Assembly (NCBI GenBank): GCA_018671635.1
Contig: JABHHG010000043.1
Span: forward strand, 1 to 13,664
DNA: 13,664 bases
Reading direction: 5' to 3'
Source of the DNA: Fidelibacterota bacterium
GTDB lineage: Bacteria; Fidelibacterota; Marinisomatia; SCGC-AAA003-L08; D37C17
Part shown: positions 7,712 through 13,586 of the stretch, piece after piece
Layout of the letters: each line of letters starts with the position of its first letter
Numbering within the stretch: the stretch's first letter is position 1
Translations under genes and position numbers: made by a program
The notes under the pieces: model-generated
Seen by the model: the letters and a program-made list of their open reading frames with translations, nothing else
Told to the model about the DNA's origin: nothing
Databases searched by the model: none

Positions 7712-9052
7712 ATGAATAAAATAAAATCGATACTATTATTACTCACATTAACCATGGCATTTAGTAATCCCACTCGAAAACAATTTAGTGAAGCATTTGT
7801 ACAAACCGCAAAAATTGGTAATCCCGCAGTGGTTTCAATTATTTCAGAAAAAACCATAAATAATAATTATCATCAATTTTTCTCACCATTTGGAAATCAG
7901 TTTCAGAATGATGATTTCACTAATCAATCATTGGGCTCTGGCGTAATCTTAGATGCCAAACTTGGTTATATCGTGACCAATAATCATGTGGTGGAAGATG
8001 CGGATGGTATTAAAGTTGTACTCTATGATAAAACTGAATTAGATGCAACCATCATCGGTACAGATCCACTATCAGATTTGGCCATCATTCAGGTGGAGTC
8101 CAACCATCTTACCCAAATTACAACAGGAACTTCAGCCGATTTAAACGTAGGTGAATGGGTAGTTGCCATTGGTAGTCCATTTGGACTTCAATTGAACCAT
8201 ACTGTGACTGCGGGAATTATTAGTGCCGTGGGTAGAAGTGATGTTATATCTAAATTAAATTTCGAAAATTTCATTCAGCATGATGCTGCCATAAATCCGG
8301 GGAATTCTGGCGGTGCACTCCTTAATCTGGATGGTGAATTAGTGGGAATTAATACTGCAATTGCTACCGGTGGTTTTTCCCGGGCGAATGCAGGTGTTGG
8401 ATTTGCTATCCCTATTGATCAAGTGAAACGCGTAACTATAGATTTAATAAATGACGGAAAAGTATCACGAGGTTGGTTAGGCGTTTCAATCCAAGATATA
8501 GATAGTAATATGGAAAAGGTGCTTCATTTAGATAGCCATAATGGAGTTTTGCTGAGCGATGTGTTTACGAATAGCCCCGCTGAAAAAGGTGGGTTACTCC
8601 CCCATGACATAATTATGGGAATCAATAATAAAAGGGTAGATAACTCCGCCCAATTAAAGAATTTAATTTCAGCTGAAAGACCTGAAGAAACTATTTCCAT
8701 AAAAATTCTTCGAGACTCTAAAAAAAGTACTCTAGAAATAAAATTAGGGTCACGTCCAAGTCAAAAAGATTTAATTTCAGGGAATTTAAACTCAAATGAT
8801 CAATTTGACATTTTAGGATTTTCCGTTGAAAATCATGAAACAGGAGTAATAATTATTGATGTCGAAAAAAAATCAAACTCAGGCAAACAAAATATTAAAC
8901 ATGGAGACATTATTGTTGCCATCGGAAGAAATGTGATTCAATCGGTGAATACTTATAATAAAACTATCTCAAAATATAGTTTGGGTGACATCATAATGCT
9001 GAGAATAATTCGGAATGGTAATGCTCGGTACGTTGCTTATGAAATAAGTTGA
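7712..9052 (+). CDS. degP: HtrA/DegP-type periplasmic serine protease
   Basis: A 446-residue S1C protease/chaperone of the envelope. The start is ATG 7712 with AGAGGA nearby; an in-frame TTG at 7685 would put 9 residues before the signal peptide and is less likely. Residues 1-18 are the signal peptide. The trypsin-like domain (~25-245) has a complete triad: His92 in 'VTNNHVVEDADG', Asp122 in 'DPLSDLAIIQ', Ser199 in 'NPGNSGGALL'. The first PDZ domain is at ~253-348 ('RGWLGVSIQDI'). A second, diverged PDZ domain at ~365-446 ('GFSVENHETGVIIIDV', 'IKHGDIIVAIG') completes the DegP/DegQ layout. Its role is to degrade or refold damaged periplasmic and outer-membrane proteins. The gene is monocistronic: divergent from the lipoprotein operon and closed by the terminator at 9091-9124. 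Whether it is DegP, DegQ or another HtrA paralogue cannot be decided here. Confidence 0.95.
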   Translation: MNKIKSILLLLTLTMAFSNPTRKQFSEAFVQTAKIGNPAVVSIISEKTINNNYHQFFSPFGNQFQNDDFTNQSLGSGVILDAKLGYIVTNNHVVEDADGIKVVLYDKTELDATIIGTDPLSDLAIIQVESNHLTQITTGTSADLNVGEWVVAIGSPFGLQLNHTVTAGIISAVGRSDVISKLNFENFIQHDAAINPGNSGGALLNLDGELVGINTAIATGGFSRANAGVGFAIPIDQVKRVTIDLINDGKVSRGWLGVSIQDIDSNMEKVLHLDSHNGVLLSDVFTNSPAEKGGLLPHDIIMGINNKRVDNSAQLKNLISAERPEETISIKILRDSKKSTLEIKLGSRPSQKDLISGNLNSNDQFDILGFSVENHETGVIIIDVEKKSNSGKQNIKHGDIIVAIGRNVIQSVNTYNKTISKYSLGDIIMLRIIRNGNARYVAYEIS

Positions 9053-9067
9053 TCCTCCTCGATAAAA

Positions 9068-9091
9068 TATAGATAATTATAATTATCTATA
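9068..9091. repeat. perfect 24-bp AT-rich palindrome
   Basis: The arm TATAGATAATTA (9068-9079) is followed at once by its exact reverse complement TAATTATCTATA (9080-9091). It sits 16 bases after the htrA stop and touches the terminator stem. With no loop it is more likely a protein-binding or cruciform site, or an auxiliary 3' hairpin, than a terminator. Confidence 0.6.
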
Positions 9092-9124
9092 AAACCTTGT
9101 TGGTATTCCCCCTACAAGGTTTTT
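9091..9124 (+). terminator. htrA terminator
   Basis: AAAACCTTGT (9091-9100) pairs perfectly with ACAAGGTTTT (9114-9123) around a 13-base loop, and the T-run 9120-9124 follows. The A-run on the left side could let it work weakly on the other strand as well. Confidence 0.88.
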
Positions 9125-9133
9125 ATATTGTGG

Positions 9134-9156
9134 TAGCGATAACAACGCTAGTTTTT
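9134..9156 (+). terminator. possible second weak terminator
   Basis: TAGCG (9134-9138) pairs with CGCTA (9146-9150), 7-base loop, followed by GTTTTT (9151-9156). The stem is only 5 bp. It may back up the htrA terminator. Confidence 0.3.
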
Positions 9157-9210
9157 AAATTTAGAATTGCGGTTGTAGTATGTAGTTTATAAGTACTTTT
9201 TCTTGGAGAG

Positions 9211-9281
9211 GAAAAACGTCATAACGACTGAGACGTATTACAGCATTAATTTGGAATGTATCATATATAATTAGTACATTC
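9211..9281 (+). promoter_or_regulatory. control region of the small secreted protein gene
   Basis: GAAAAACGTC (9211-9220) is identical to the motif before htrA. The inverted repeat GAATGTA (9254-9260) / TACATTC (9275-9281), with 14 bases between and 21 bp centre to centre, surrounds a TATAAT-like sequence (9265-9270). This is the geometry expected for a dimeric repressor covering a -10 box. The gene starts about 90 bases downstream. Confidence 0.4.
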
Positions 9282-9306
9282 AAAGTGTTTCCATTCAATG
9301 TGTTTC
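9277..9306 (+). repeat. 15-bp tandem direct repeat
   Basis: CATTCAAAGTGTTTC (9277-9291) is followed without gap by CATTCAATGTGTTTC (9292-9306), differing at one base. The first copy overlaps the right arm of the inverted repeat. It lies in the probable 5' leader of the next gene. Confidence 0.7.
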
Positions 9307-9361
9307 ATAGATTAAATTTAAACTTTTAGGCTTGATTAATTCAATACTTGAGGAGGTATTT

Positions 9362-9649
9362 ATGTTAAGGTTTTTAGTGTGTGTTTTTTCCCTTTGTTTG
9401 TTATTTTCAGGCACAGATTTAAAAAAGAAAAAGGGGAAATTAAAGGGGAGAAAATTATGGTTAAGTTATGATAACACCCTTATTTCAGATTTAGAAAAAC
9501 AATTGCAAAAAATTGAAAAAGGGGAGTACAGCGACAAAAAAACCAAAGAAATTCTTGCTATCGCTGATGAATATTTTAAAATTAGAGATGCAAATGAAAA
9601 ACGTAAAATCTCAAGTTTAATAAAAAAACTCAATAAAACGACTAAGTAA
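9362..9649 (+). CDS. small secreted lysine-rich protein, unknown function
   Basis: A 95-residue protein that I do not recognise. The start is ATG 9362 with a perfect AGGAGG (9351-9356) at 5 bases; the in-frame TTG at 9332 lies upstream of that site and is rejected. Residues 1-17 form a signal peptide (MLRFLVCVFSLCLLFSG) without a lipobox. Then comes a basic block 'DLKKKKGKLKGRKLW' (residues 19-33), and from residue ~40 an amphipathic, charged helix region ('ISDLEKQLQKIEKGEYSDKK', 'ILAIADEYFKIRDANEKRKI') that may form a short coiled coil. The mature protein is strongly positive, so binding to nucleic acid, lipid or peptidoglycan at the envelope is conceivable but unproven. It is a single gene with its own repeat-rich control region and terminator. 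The shared upstream motif hints at co-regulation with htrA. Confidence 0.75.
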   Translation: MLRFLVCVFSLCLLFSGTDLKKKKGKLKGRKLWLSYDNTLISDLEKQLQKIEKGEYSDKKTKEILAIADEYFKIRDANEKRKISSLIKKLNKTTK

Positions 9650-9675
9650 AAAAAATATAGTTTTATAAATAGTAT

Positions 9676-9706
9676 AAAAGCCTTGAAAGCCTCAAGGCTT
9701 TTTTTA
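9676..9706 (+). terminator. terminator of the small secreted protein gene
   Basis: AAAAGCCTTGA (9676-9686) pairs over 11 bp with TCAAGGCTTTT (9692-9702), 5-base loop AAGCC, then more T to 9705. It is followed within 14 bases by a terminator for the opposite strand. Confidence 0.92.
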
Positions 9707-9712
9707 TTTCTA

Positions 9713-9743
9713 TAAAAAATAGCTCCCTCTTTCGAAGGAGCTA
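9713..9743 (-). terminator. terminator of the MscS-EamA operon
   Basis: On the minus strand TAGCTCC (9743-9737) pairs with GGAGCTA (9726-9720) and is followed by a T-run (complement of 9714-9719). It lies about 120 bases after the EamA stop. Confidence 0.8.
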
Positions 9744-9863
9744 CAATATTCATCAAAGCCATAGGGGGTAGTGAGGAGTAAAGCGAAGGGTGAGATAGAA
9801 CTCATATGCCTTACGTAGTAACTTATTGTATCTCCCTTAATCTATTCATGACTTACATCACAT

Positions 9864-10727
9864 CTATACTTTTCTTAATTTAACGAGAATAAAAAGCCCT
9901 ACAATTGTTAGTACACCTCCAAGAACAATGTTAATACCGACAGCTTCAGAAAACAAATAGTAAGCAATAATCGATGCAATGATTGGTTCGCCCAAAGGAA
10001 AAGATGCCACAATAGTTGGTTGTATATATCGTAGCGCAAAGTAAAAAGAACCATGCCCAAATACGGTTGGAATCAATCCCAATAAAAATAATCCAAAATA
10101 ATCCAACTCTGAATATCCAATAAGTGATTCACCGGTAAAGAATGAAATCATCAATAATGTGATTGCTGCTGAGGCAAATAATGTTTTACTAAATGTAACT
10201 GTCCCAGCCTCCTTTCTAACATTTTCAGAAATCATAAATGCTAAAGCAATCCAAAATGAGCAAATTAAGGCGTATAAATTGCCCCTTGTGTAATTACTGG
10301 ATGCGTCAAATTGATCACTTACAATAATAACTGACCCTGTAAAAATAATAGCTAATGCAAAAACCATATTCTTTTGAATGCGTCGTTTTAGCCAAAACTT
10401 TTCTAATAATAATGTAAAAAGGGGAGCTAAGGTTCCTAAAAATGTGGCATTCGCAATTGTCGTCAATTTAATTGATTCAAAAAAGAATTGAAAATGGATG
10501 CCTAAAAAGATACCTCCCAAAATTGTATAATTTCTATTTTTAGTAGAAAGTGATACCGTGGGTTTAAATTTGCTATACACCCACAGAATTGTTGCCCCAA
10601 TAGCCATTCTCCAAAATGAAATTCCAACTGCAGGAACGTCCGATAATATTCTTGCCAAAATTGGAGATGTACTTATGGCAAAAGTAGCAGATACCAAAAG
10701 TAAAACCATTCTATATTGAGATATCAA
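9864..10727 (-). CDS. EamA/DMT-superfamily transporter
   Basis: A 287-residue inner-membrane protein with about ten hydrophobic helices in two EamA repeats, the standard size for drug/metabolite transporters such as RhaT/YdcZ relatives. Repeat one has 'SPILARILSDVPAVGISFWR' then 'NATFLGTLAPLFTLLLEKFW'. Repeat two ends 'ASFPLGEPIIASIIAYYLF', the typical late helix with the conserved Pro and Glu. It ends in a basic tail (LVKLRKV). Members export amino acids, nucleotides or other metabolites; the substrate is not predictable. The start TTG 10727 has AAGGA at 4-5 bases, while the ATG at 10709 has no ribosome binding site, so TTG is preferred (281 residues if ATG). It lies 16 bases after the MscS gene in the same operon. 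Confidence 0.9.
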   Translation of the reverse strand: MISQYRMVLLLVSATFAISTSPILARILSDVPAVGISFWRMAIGATILWVYSKFKPTVSLSTKNRNYTILGGIFLGIHFQFFFESIKLTTIANATFLGTLAPLFTLLLEKFWLKRRIQKNMVFALAIIFTGSVIIVSDQFDASSNYTRGNLYALICSFWIALAFMISENVRKEAGTVTFSKTLFASAAITLLMISFFTGESLIGYSELDYFGLFLLGLIPTVFGHGSFYFALRYIQPTIVASFPLGEPIIASIIAYYLFSEAVGINIVLGGVLTIVGLFILVKLRKV

Positions 10728-10743
10728 TTAATCCTTAGGTGTG

Positions 10744-11811
10744 TTAGTTGGTGGGTTCTATTTTTTGACTCATCTGAATCACGTGATGAGGGTATGGAAT
10801 CTCAATATTTTCATCTCTAAACTTATAAAAAATAGATGAATTTATTTCATCAATTACACGTCCACGCATTTCAGGCCTTTCAATCCATAAAAGTAGCTGA
10901 AAGGTTAGGCCGTAATCTGCAAATTGGCGAAATCTTACTCTCGGTTCTGGGTCTTTACATACATTTGGTGACGCAATTGCTACGTCTCTTAATACTCGTT
11001 TTACTTGTTCAATATCGCTCTCATAAGAAACACTAATGGTAATTCGTACCCTTTCTTTTTCATGGGGTCCACCACTCTCATTCACAATTTTTGAATTCGC
11101 TATTACAGAATTAGGAATGGTTATTTCGATATCATCACGAGTCATAATTCGAGTACTTCTAATGCCAATACTTCTTACATAACCTCGCTCACCCGCATCC
11201 AAATTAATATAATCACCTTCTTTATACGGTGCATCTGCCATAATGAATATTCCTGCAAACAAATTTGAGAGTGTATCTTTAGCTGCAAAACCAATCACCA
11301 CACTCAAAATACCTGCTGATGCCACCCAGCCAGTAACATCCACATTCCAACTCAATAATATAAAATATACGGCACCTCCAAAAATGGCTATTTTCCCAAT
11401 ATTGTCAAATAATGGCATGGTTCTTTTTTGAATAAAACGTTTAGTATCACCCGCTTTTGATGACCATCTTATTAATTCTACAAATATTTTTGAGACTGCA
11501 ATTGACCATACAATCACCGTTATAGACTTAAATAATCCTAGTAAAAGATATAAAAAAGAATCGGGCAATGATACAGTATTTACAGAAAAAAAAAGTCCTA
11601 GAAAAAATACTGAATAATAAATTGGCTTATGAAGGGCATCAACTAATTTATCATCAAAGGAGGTTTTGGTTTGTTTCGCAAACCGAAGTATAATCCCAGA
11701 TAATATCCAATCGGCAACCTTTGCAGAAAATGCAGAAATTAATACGAGTACAATAAAATATATTGAGGTGTATTCTTTTAAAATATTGATGAAGTCTATA
11801 ATGTATTCCAT
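10744..11811 (-). CDS. MscS-family small-conductance mechanosensitive channel
   Basis: A 355-residue inner-membrane channel. Helices lie at ~15-45, ~62-82, ~88-115 and ~138-158. The pore helix and its exit, residues ~160-200, carry the family signature 'VVIGFAAKDTLSNLFAGIFI' then 'APYKEGDYI'. The beta domain follows with 'TIPNS' (231-235), then the cytoplasmic alpha/beta domain ('VRITISVSYESDIEQVKRVL', 'FADYGLTFQLLLWI') and the final 'IEIPYPHHVI', all canonical. It opens under membrane tension to release solutes on osmotic downshock. The frame stays open to 11910, but those 33 codons would translate the terminator at 11848-11879, so ATG 11811 is taken as the start; its ribosome binding site is poor (CGGG). 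It is the first gene of a pair with the EamA transporter. Confidence 0.93.
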   Translation of the reverse strand: MEYIIDFINILKEYTSIYFIVLVLISAFSAKVADWILSGIILRFAKQTKTSFDDKLVDALHKPIYYSVFFLGLFFSVNTVSLPDSFLYLLLGLFKSITVIVWSIAVSKIFVELIRWSSKAGDTKRFIQKRTMPLFDNIGKIAIFGGAVYFILLSWNVDVTGWVASAGILSVVIGFAAKDTLSNLFAGIFIMADAPYKEGDYINLDAGERGYVRSIGIRSTRIMTRDDIEITIPNSVIANSKIVNESGGPHEKERVRITISVSYESDIEQVKRVLRDVAIASPNVCKDPEPRVRFRQFADYGLTFQLLLWIERPEMRGRVIDEINSSIFYKFRDENIEIPYPHHVIQMSQKIEPTN

Positions 11812-11847
11812 ACCCGAAATTATTACATATCTACTATTTAAATAAAC

Positions 11848-11879
11848 AAAAAAGCTTTTCTCTTTCAAGAAAAGCTTTT
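11848..11879 (-). terminator. terminator upstream of the MscS gene
   Basis: On the minus strand GAAAAGCTTTT-type arms (11879-11869 and 11860-11850) pair perfectly over 11 bp with an 8-base loop and run into six T. It ends transcription of the small gene at 11927-12199. A second small stem, AGGGA/TCCCT (11887-11901), precedes it. Confidence 0.88.
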
Positions 11880-12010
11880 CTGCTTTAGGGAGACCCTCCC
11901 TCAAGGTCAAACAACAAGAAATTTATCTATGCGATTGCATATTTTTTATATGCATCCAAAAACTGATTAACGGTGAGATAATACTTATTTCCAATATTTT
12001 CACTTATACA

Positions 12011-12199
12011 TTAAGAATCAATGTAATGATTATCTATAATTAAATTGAACTCAATTAGCATTTGGTTTTGCTTAAATCCTATACTGTTAAAATGATATTT
12101 ACCGATACCACTCTCTGTTGAAATAACAAGGAGTGGATATTCTCTACACACCATATATAGATAATCTGCTGATTTCATATCTCTTTCATAGTTTCTCAT
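12011..12199 (-). CDS. small protein of unknown function, possibly cut short by an in-frame stop
   Basis: A 62-residue protein I do not recognise. The start is ATG 12199 with a strong AAGGGAG at 5 bases; the earlier ATG at 12244 lacks a ribosome binding site. The sequence begins MRNYERDMKSADYLYMVCRE and continues with beta-like segments 'EYPLLVISTESGIGKYHF' and 'MLIEFNLIIDNHYIDS'. There is no signal peptide, so it is probably cytosolic. After the TAA at 12011-12013 the same frame continues for 27 codons (CISENIGNKYYLTVNQFLDA, then YKKYAIA) to a TAG at 11927, and this part also looks like protein. A terminator follows 48 bases later. Either the gene is a recent pseudogene of about 90 codons, or the tail is chance. 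It is divergent from the 71-residue gene, with a palindrome between. Confidence 0.5.
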   Translation of the reverse strand: MRNYERDMKSADYLYMVCREYPLLVISTESGIGKYHFNSIGFKQNQMLIEFNLIIDNHYIDS

Positions 12200-12330
12200 A
12201 AATCTCCCTTTTATGTTGTCAAAACTCGTAGGTAAATTATTCATTCTAACAATTTACTTTTGTGATTCAACACACCTAGAACTTATAGTTGTGACATAAC
12301 TCTCATTTTTTTATCCCTCAACTATTAATG

Positions 12331-12343
12331 TGATGCAGCATCA
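12331..12343. promoter_or_regulatory. operator-like palindrome between divergent small genes
   Basis: TGATGCAGCATCA is a perfect 6+1+6 palindrome, 67 bases before the + gene at 12411 and 131 bases before the - gene at 12199. The one-base centre argues for a DNA-binding site and not an RNA hairpin. No regulator gene is adjacent. Confidence 0.4.
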
Positions 12344-12410
12344 TTTTTAGAAACAAAATAACCTTTAATATTGTATCAGGAAACAGAATACTTATTTAGG
12401 GAGTAATAAA

Positions 12411-12626
12411 ATGTCAGAGAAAGAGAGAAAAAATTATTTAAGTCTTACCATTTGGTTCAATTTGCTAATTGGAATATATAATTTATATATTTTTAATGAA
12501 ATGAGTTCTACATTCCATTTAGTATTGGGAACATTTAATATTGGAGTATGGGTATTTAATAGACACCAACTTGAACCTATTCTAGCAAAGGTAAGCTCAG
12601 CTGTAAAGGATAAAAAAAGACCTTGA
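12411..12626 (+). CDS. small two-helix membrane protein, unknown function
   Basis: A 71-residue protein with a clear ribosome binding site (GGGAG, 8 bases before ATG). After a charged start (MSEKERKNY) come two hydrophobic segments at ~10-28 ('LSLTIWFNLLIGIYNLYIF') and ~34-50 ('TFHLVLGTFNIGVWVFN'), joined by a short loop, and a basic tail (VSSAVKDKKRP). This suggests a helical hairpin in the inner membrane with both ends in the cytosol. I do not know a family for it. The stop codon at 12624-12626 lies inside the hairpin that terminates the opposite operon, so the two transcripts must overlap. No separate T-run terminator is seen on its own strand. Confidence 0.65.
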   Translation: MSEKERKNYLSLTIWFNLLIGIYNLYIFNEMSSTFHLVLGTFNIGVWVFNRHQLEPILAKVSSAVKDKKRP

Positions 12627-12639
12627 AATTCAAGGTCTT
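12610..12639 (-). terminator. terminator of the dockerin-protein operon
   Basis: AAGACCTTGA (12617-12626) and TCAAGGTCTT (12630-12639) form a perfect 10-bp stem with a 3-base loop. On the minus strand it is followed by seven T (complement of 12612-12618). On the plus strand the bases after the stem are A-rich, so it should work mainly for the minus strand. It begins 7 bases after the small membrane ORF stop. Confidence 0.85.
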
Positions 12640-12646
12640 AAAAACA

Positions 12647-12817
12647 CTAAAATAAATACTGTAATAATCCTTTTAGCCACGAAATCATTTCGCTAAAGGA
12701 TCCGTTAAATTTATAATATTGTATCAATGCAACTATTAGAAAAATGTCTATTAAAATCAATCCTTTACTCAAATAGTATTTTCTAAAAAAACTGCGGCTT
12801 GTCAAATCAGCTATCAA
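12647..12817 (-). CDS. probable small membrane protein overlapping the dockerin-protein stop
   Basis: An open frame of 56 codons starts at TTG 12817, overlaps the end of the upstream gene by 11 bases (TTGATAGCTGA) and ends in TAG at 12647-12649, 7 bases before the operon terminator stem. The translation has a basic N-part (MIADLTSRSFFRKYYLSKG), one strong transmembrane segment (LILIDIFLIVALIQYY) and an amphipathic tail (FNGSFSEMISWLKGLLQYLF). The positive-inside pattern, the clean fit between upstream stop and terminator, and the lack of other explanation for this 160-base stretch support a real gene. Against it, the start is TTG with no clear ribosome binding site; translational coupling would be needed. 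A second TTG at 12805 is possible. I know no family. Confidence 0.5.
   Translation of the reverse strand: MIADLTSRSFFRKYYLSKGLILIDIFLIVALIQYYKFNGSFSEMISWLKGLLQYLF
12667..12701. repeat. long imperfect hairpin inside the small ORF
   Basis: ATCCTTTTAG (12667-12676) pairs with CTAAAGGAT (12693-12701) with one bulged base, and inside it CGAAA pairs with TTTCG around TCA. No T-run follows on either strand. It could be a coding-region mRNA structure or a small REP-like element. Confidence 0.45.
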
Positions 12818-13586
12818 GTATGATGTTTACCAAGGTAACAATATCTAGAATATTGATAACACCATCTTGTGTAATATCAGAAACAGCAATTTGCTCGTCA
12901 GTAAATGTAATAATACTTAATACATAATTAACCAGGCTTACCACATCCAAAATATTTAAGACACCATCAAAATTTACATCACCTAATAGATTCGATTCGA
13001 TTTCACATGTACCATCATCAACCGATGCATTTGGATTATAATTGGAACTTGATGGGTCAGTACAGCCTAAATCAAAATTATATAGACCTTTTGCTTGGCT
13101 CCACCACCCATTATTGGCATAAAAAACGCCTATGTAATAATTGATATTTTCACCAGTGGTCCAATCGTAATAATCTACAATATTATTATCTAAAAAAGTA
13201 TCTACATTAGATGCACCTTGTACAAATGAACAGGTACCATCTGCAAGACAACGCTGAACTACAAATGAATTGATGTCTTCAGGGGGTACGAACGCTGACC
13301 AATCAATATGAATTTGACCCAATGTTGGCGTAAACACCATTTCTTCCCATGAAGGCACTTGATTATATTTACATGTATTGTTATCAATAGTTGCTGCTGG
13401 ATCATAGAAACCATCACAAGGTACTTCTGGACAAGTTGGGCAGTGATTCCACCAATCTGCATATTCATCTTCTTCCATTGTGGGGGGATTACTATCACAA
13501 TTTAATGCATTCGGATCAAGGCAGCCTTCTATCTCTTGTGAATAAATTGAACAAATTAATAAACTAATTAAGAGCAGTACTTTCAA
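12807..13586 (-). CDS. secreted cysteine-motif protein with C-terminal dockerin-like domain
   Basis: A 259-residue exported protein. Residues 1-17 are a signal peptide (MKVLLLISLLICSIYSQ). Two cysteine motifs of the 'GC.DP.A.N(Y)' type follow: GCLDPNALNC at 21-30 and 'GCTDPSSSNYNP' at 174-185 ending DDGTC at 190-194, a motif common in secreted proteins of marine Bacteroidota and relatives. Between them, residues ~80-170 look like a fibronectin III-like beta domain ('IHIDWSAFVPPEDINSFVVQ', 'NYYIGVFYANNGWWS'). Residues 203-259 form two Ca-binding dockerin-like repeats: D203/N205/D207/N211 and D237/D241/N245, each with 'ILD(V/I)V..VN'. The start is TTG 13586, directly after the TAA of the upstream gene, with GGGGA upstream; no ATG fits the signal peptide. 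It is probably surface-exposed or released, with a binding rather than catalytic role. Confidence 0.8.
   Translation of the reverse strand: MKVLLLISLLICSIYSQEIEGCLDPNALNCDSNPPTMEEDEYADWWNHCPTCPEVPCDGFYDPAATIDNNTCKYNQVPSWEEMVFTPTLGQIHIDWSAFVPPEDINSFVVQRCLADGTCSFVQGASNVDTFLDNNIVDYYDWTTGENINYYIGVFYANNGWWSQAKGLYNFDLGCTDPSSSNYNPNASVDDGTCEIESNLLGDVNFDGVLNILDVVSLVNYVLSIITFTDEQIAVSDITQDGVINILDIVTLVNIILDS

Larger units (their letters stand above)
9053..9361. other. gene-free stretch between htrA and the small secreted protein gene
   Basis: This 309-base stretch contains a perfect 24-bp palindrome, the htrA terminator, a weak second hairpin, a GAAAAACGTC motif, a spaced inverted repeat, a 15-bp tandem repeat and the ribosome binding site of the next gene. 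No convincing ORF or tRNA is present. The only open frame of note, GTG at 9129 with about 20 hydrophobic codons, has no ribosome binding site. Confidence 0.6.

Noticed and set aside
9129..9191. A 20-codon hydrophobic frame starting at GTG
   Set aside because: No ribosome binding site, it covers a terminator-like hairpin, and its length is within chance.
9710..9805. A 31-codon minus-strand ORF (MSSISPFALLLTTPYGFDEY...)
   Set aside because: It reads through the terminator stem and T-run and has only a weak AAGG three bases before the ATG; more likely the 3' UTR of the MscS-EamA transcript.
11812..11910. A 33-codon N-terminal extension of the MscS gene
   Set aside because: The codons run through an 11-bp terminator hairpin and its T-run; ATG 11811 gives the expected N-terminus.
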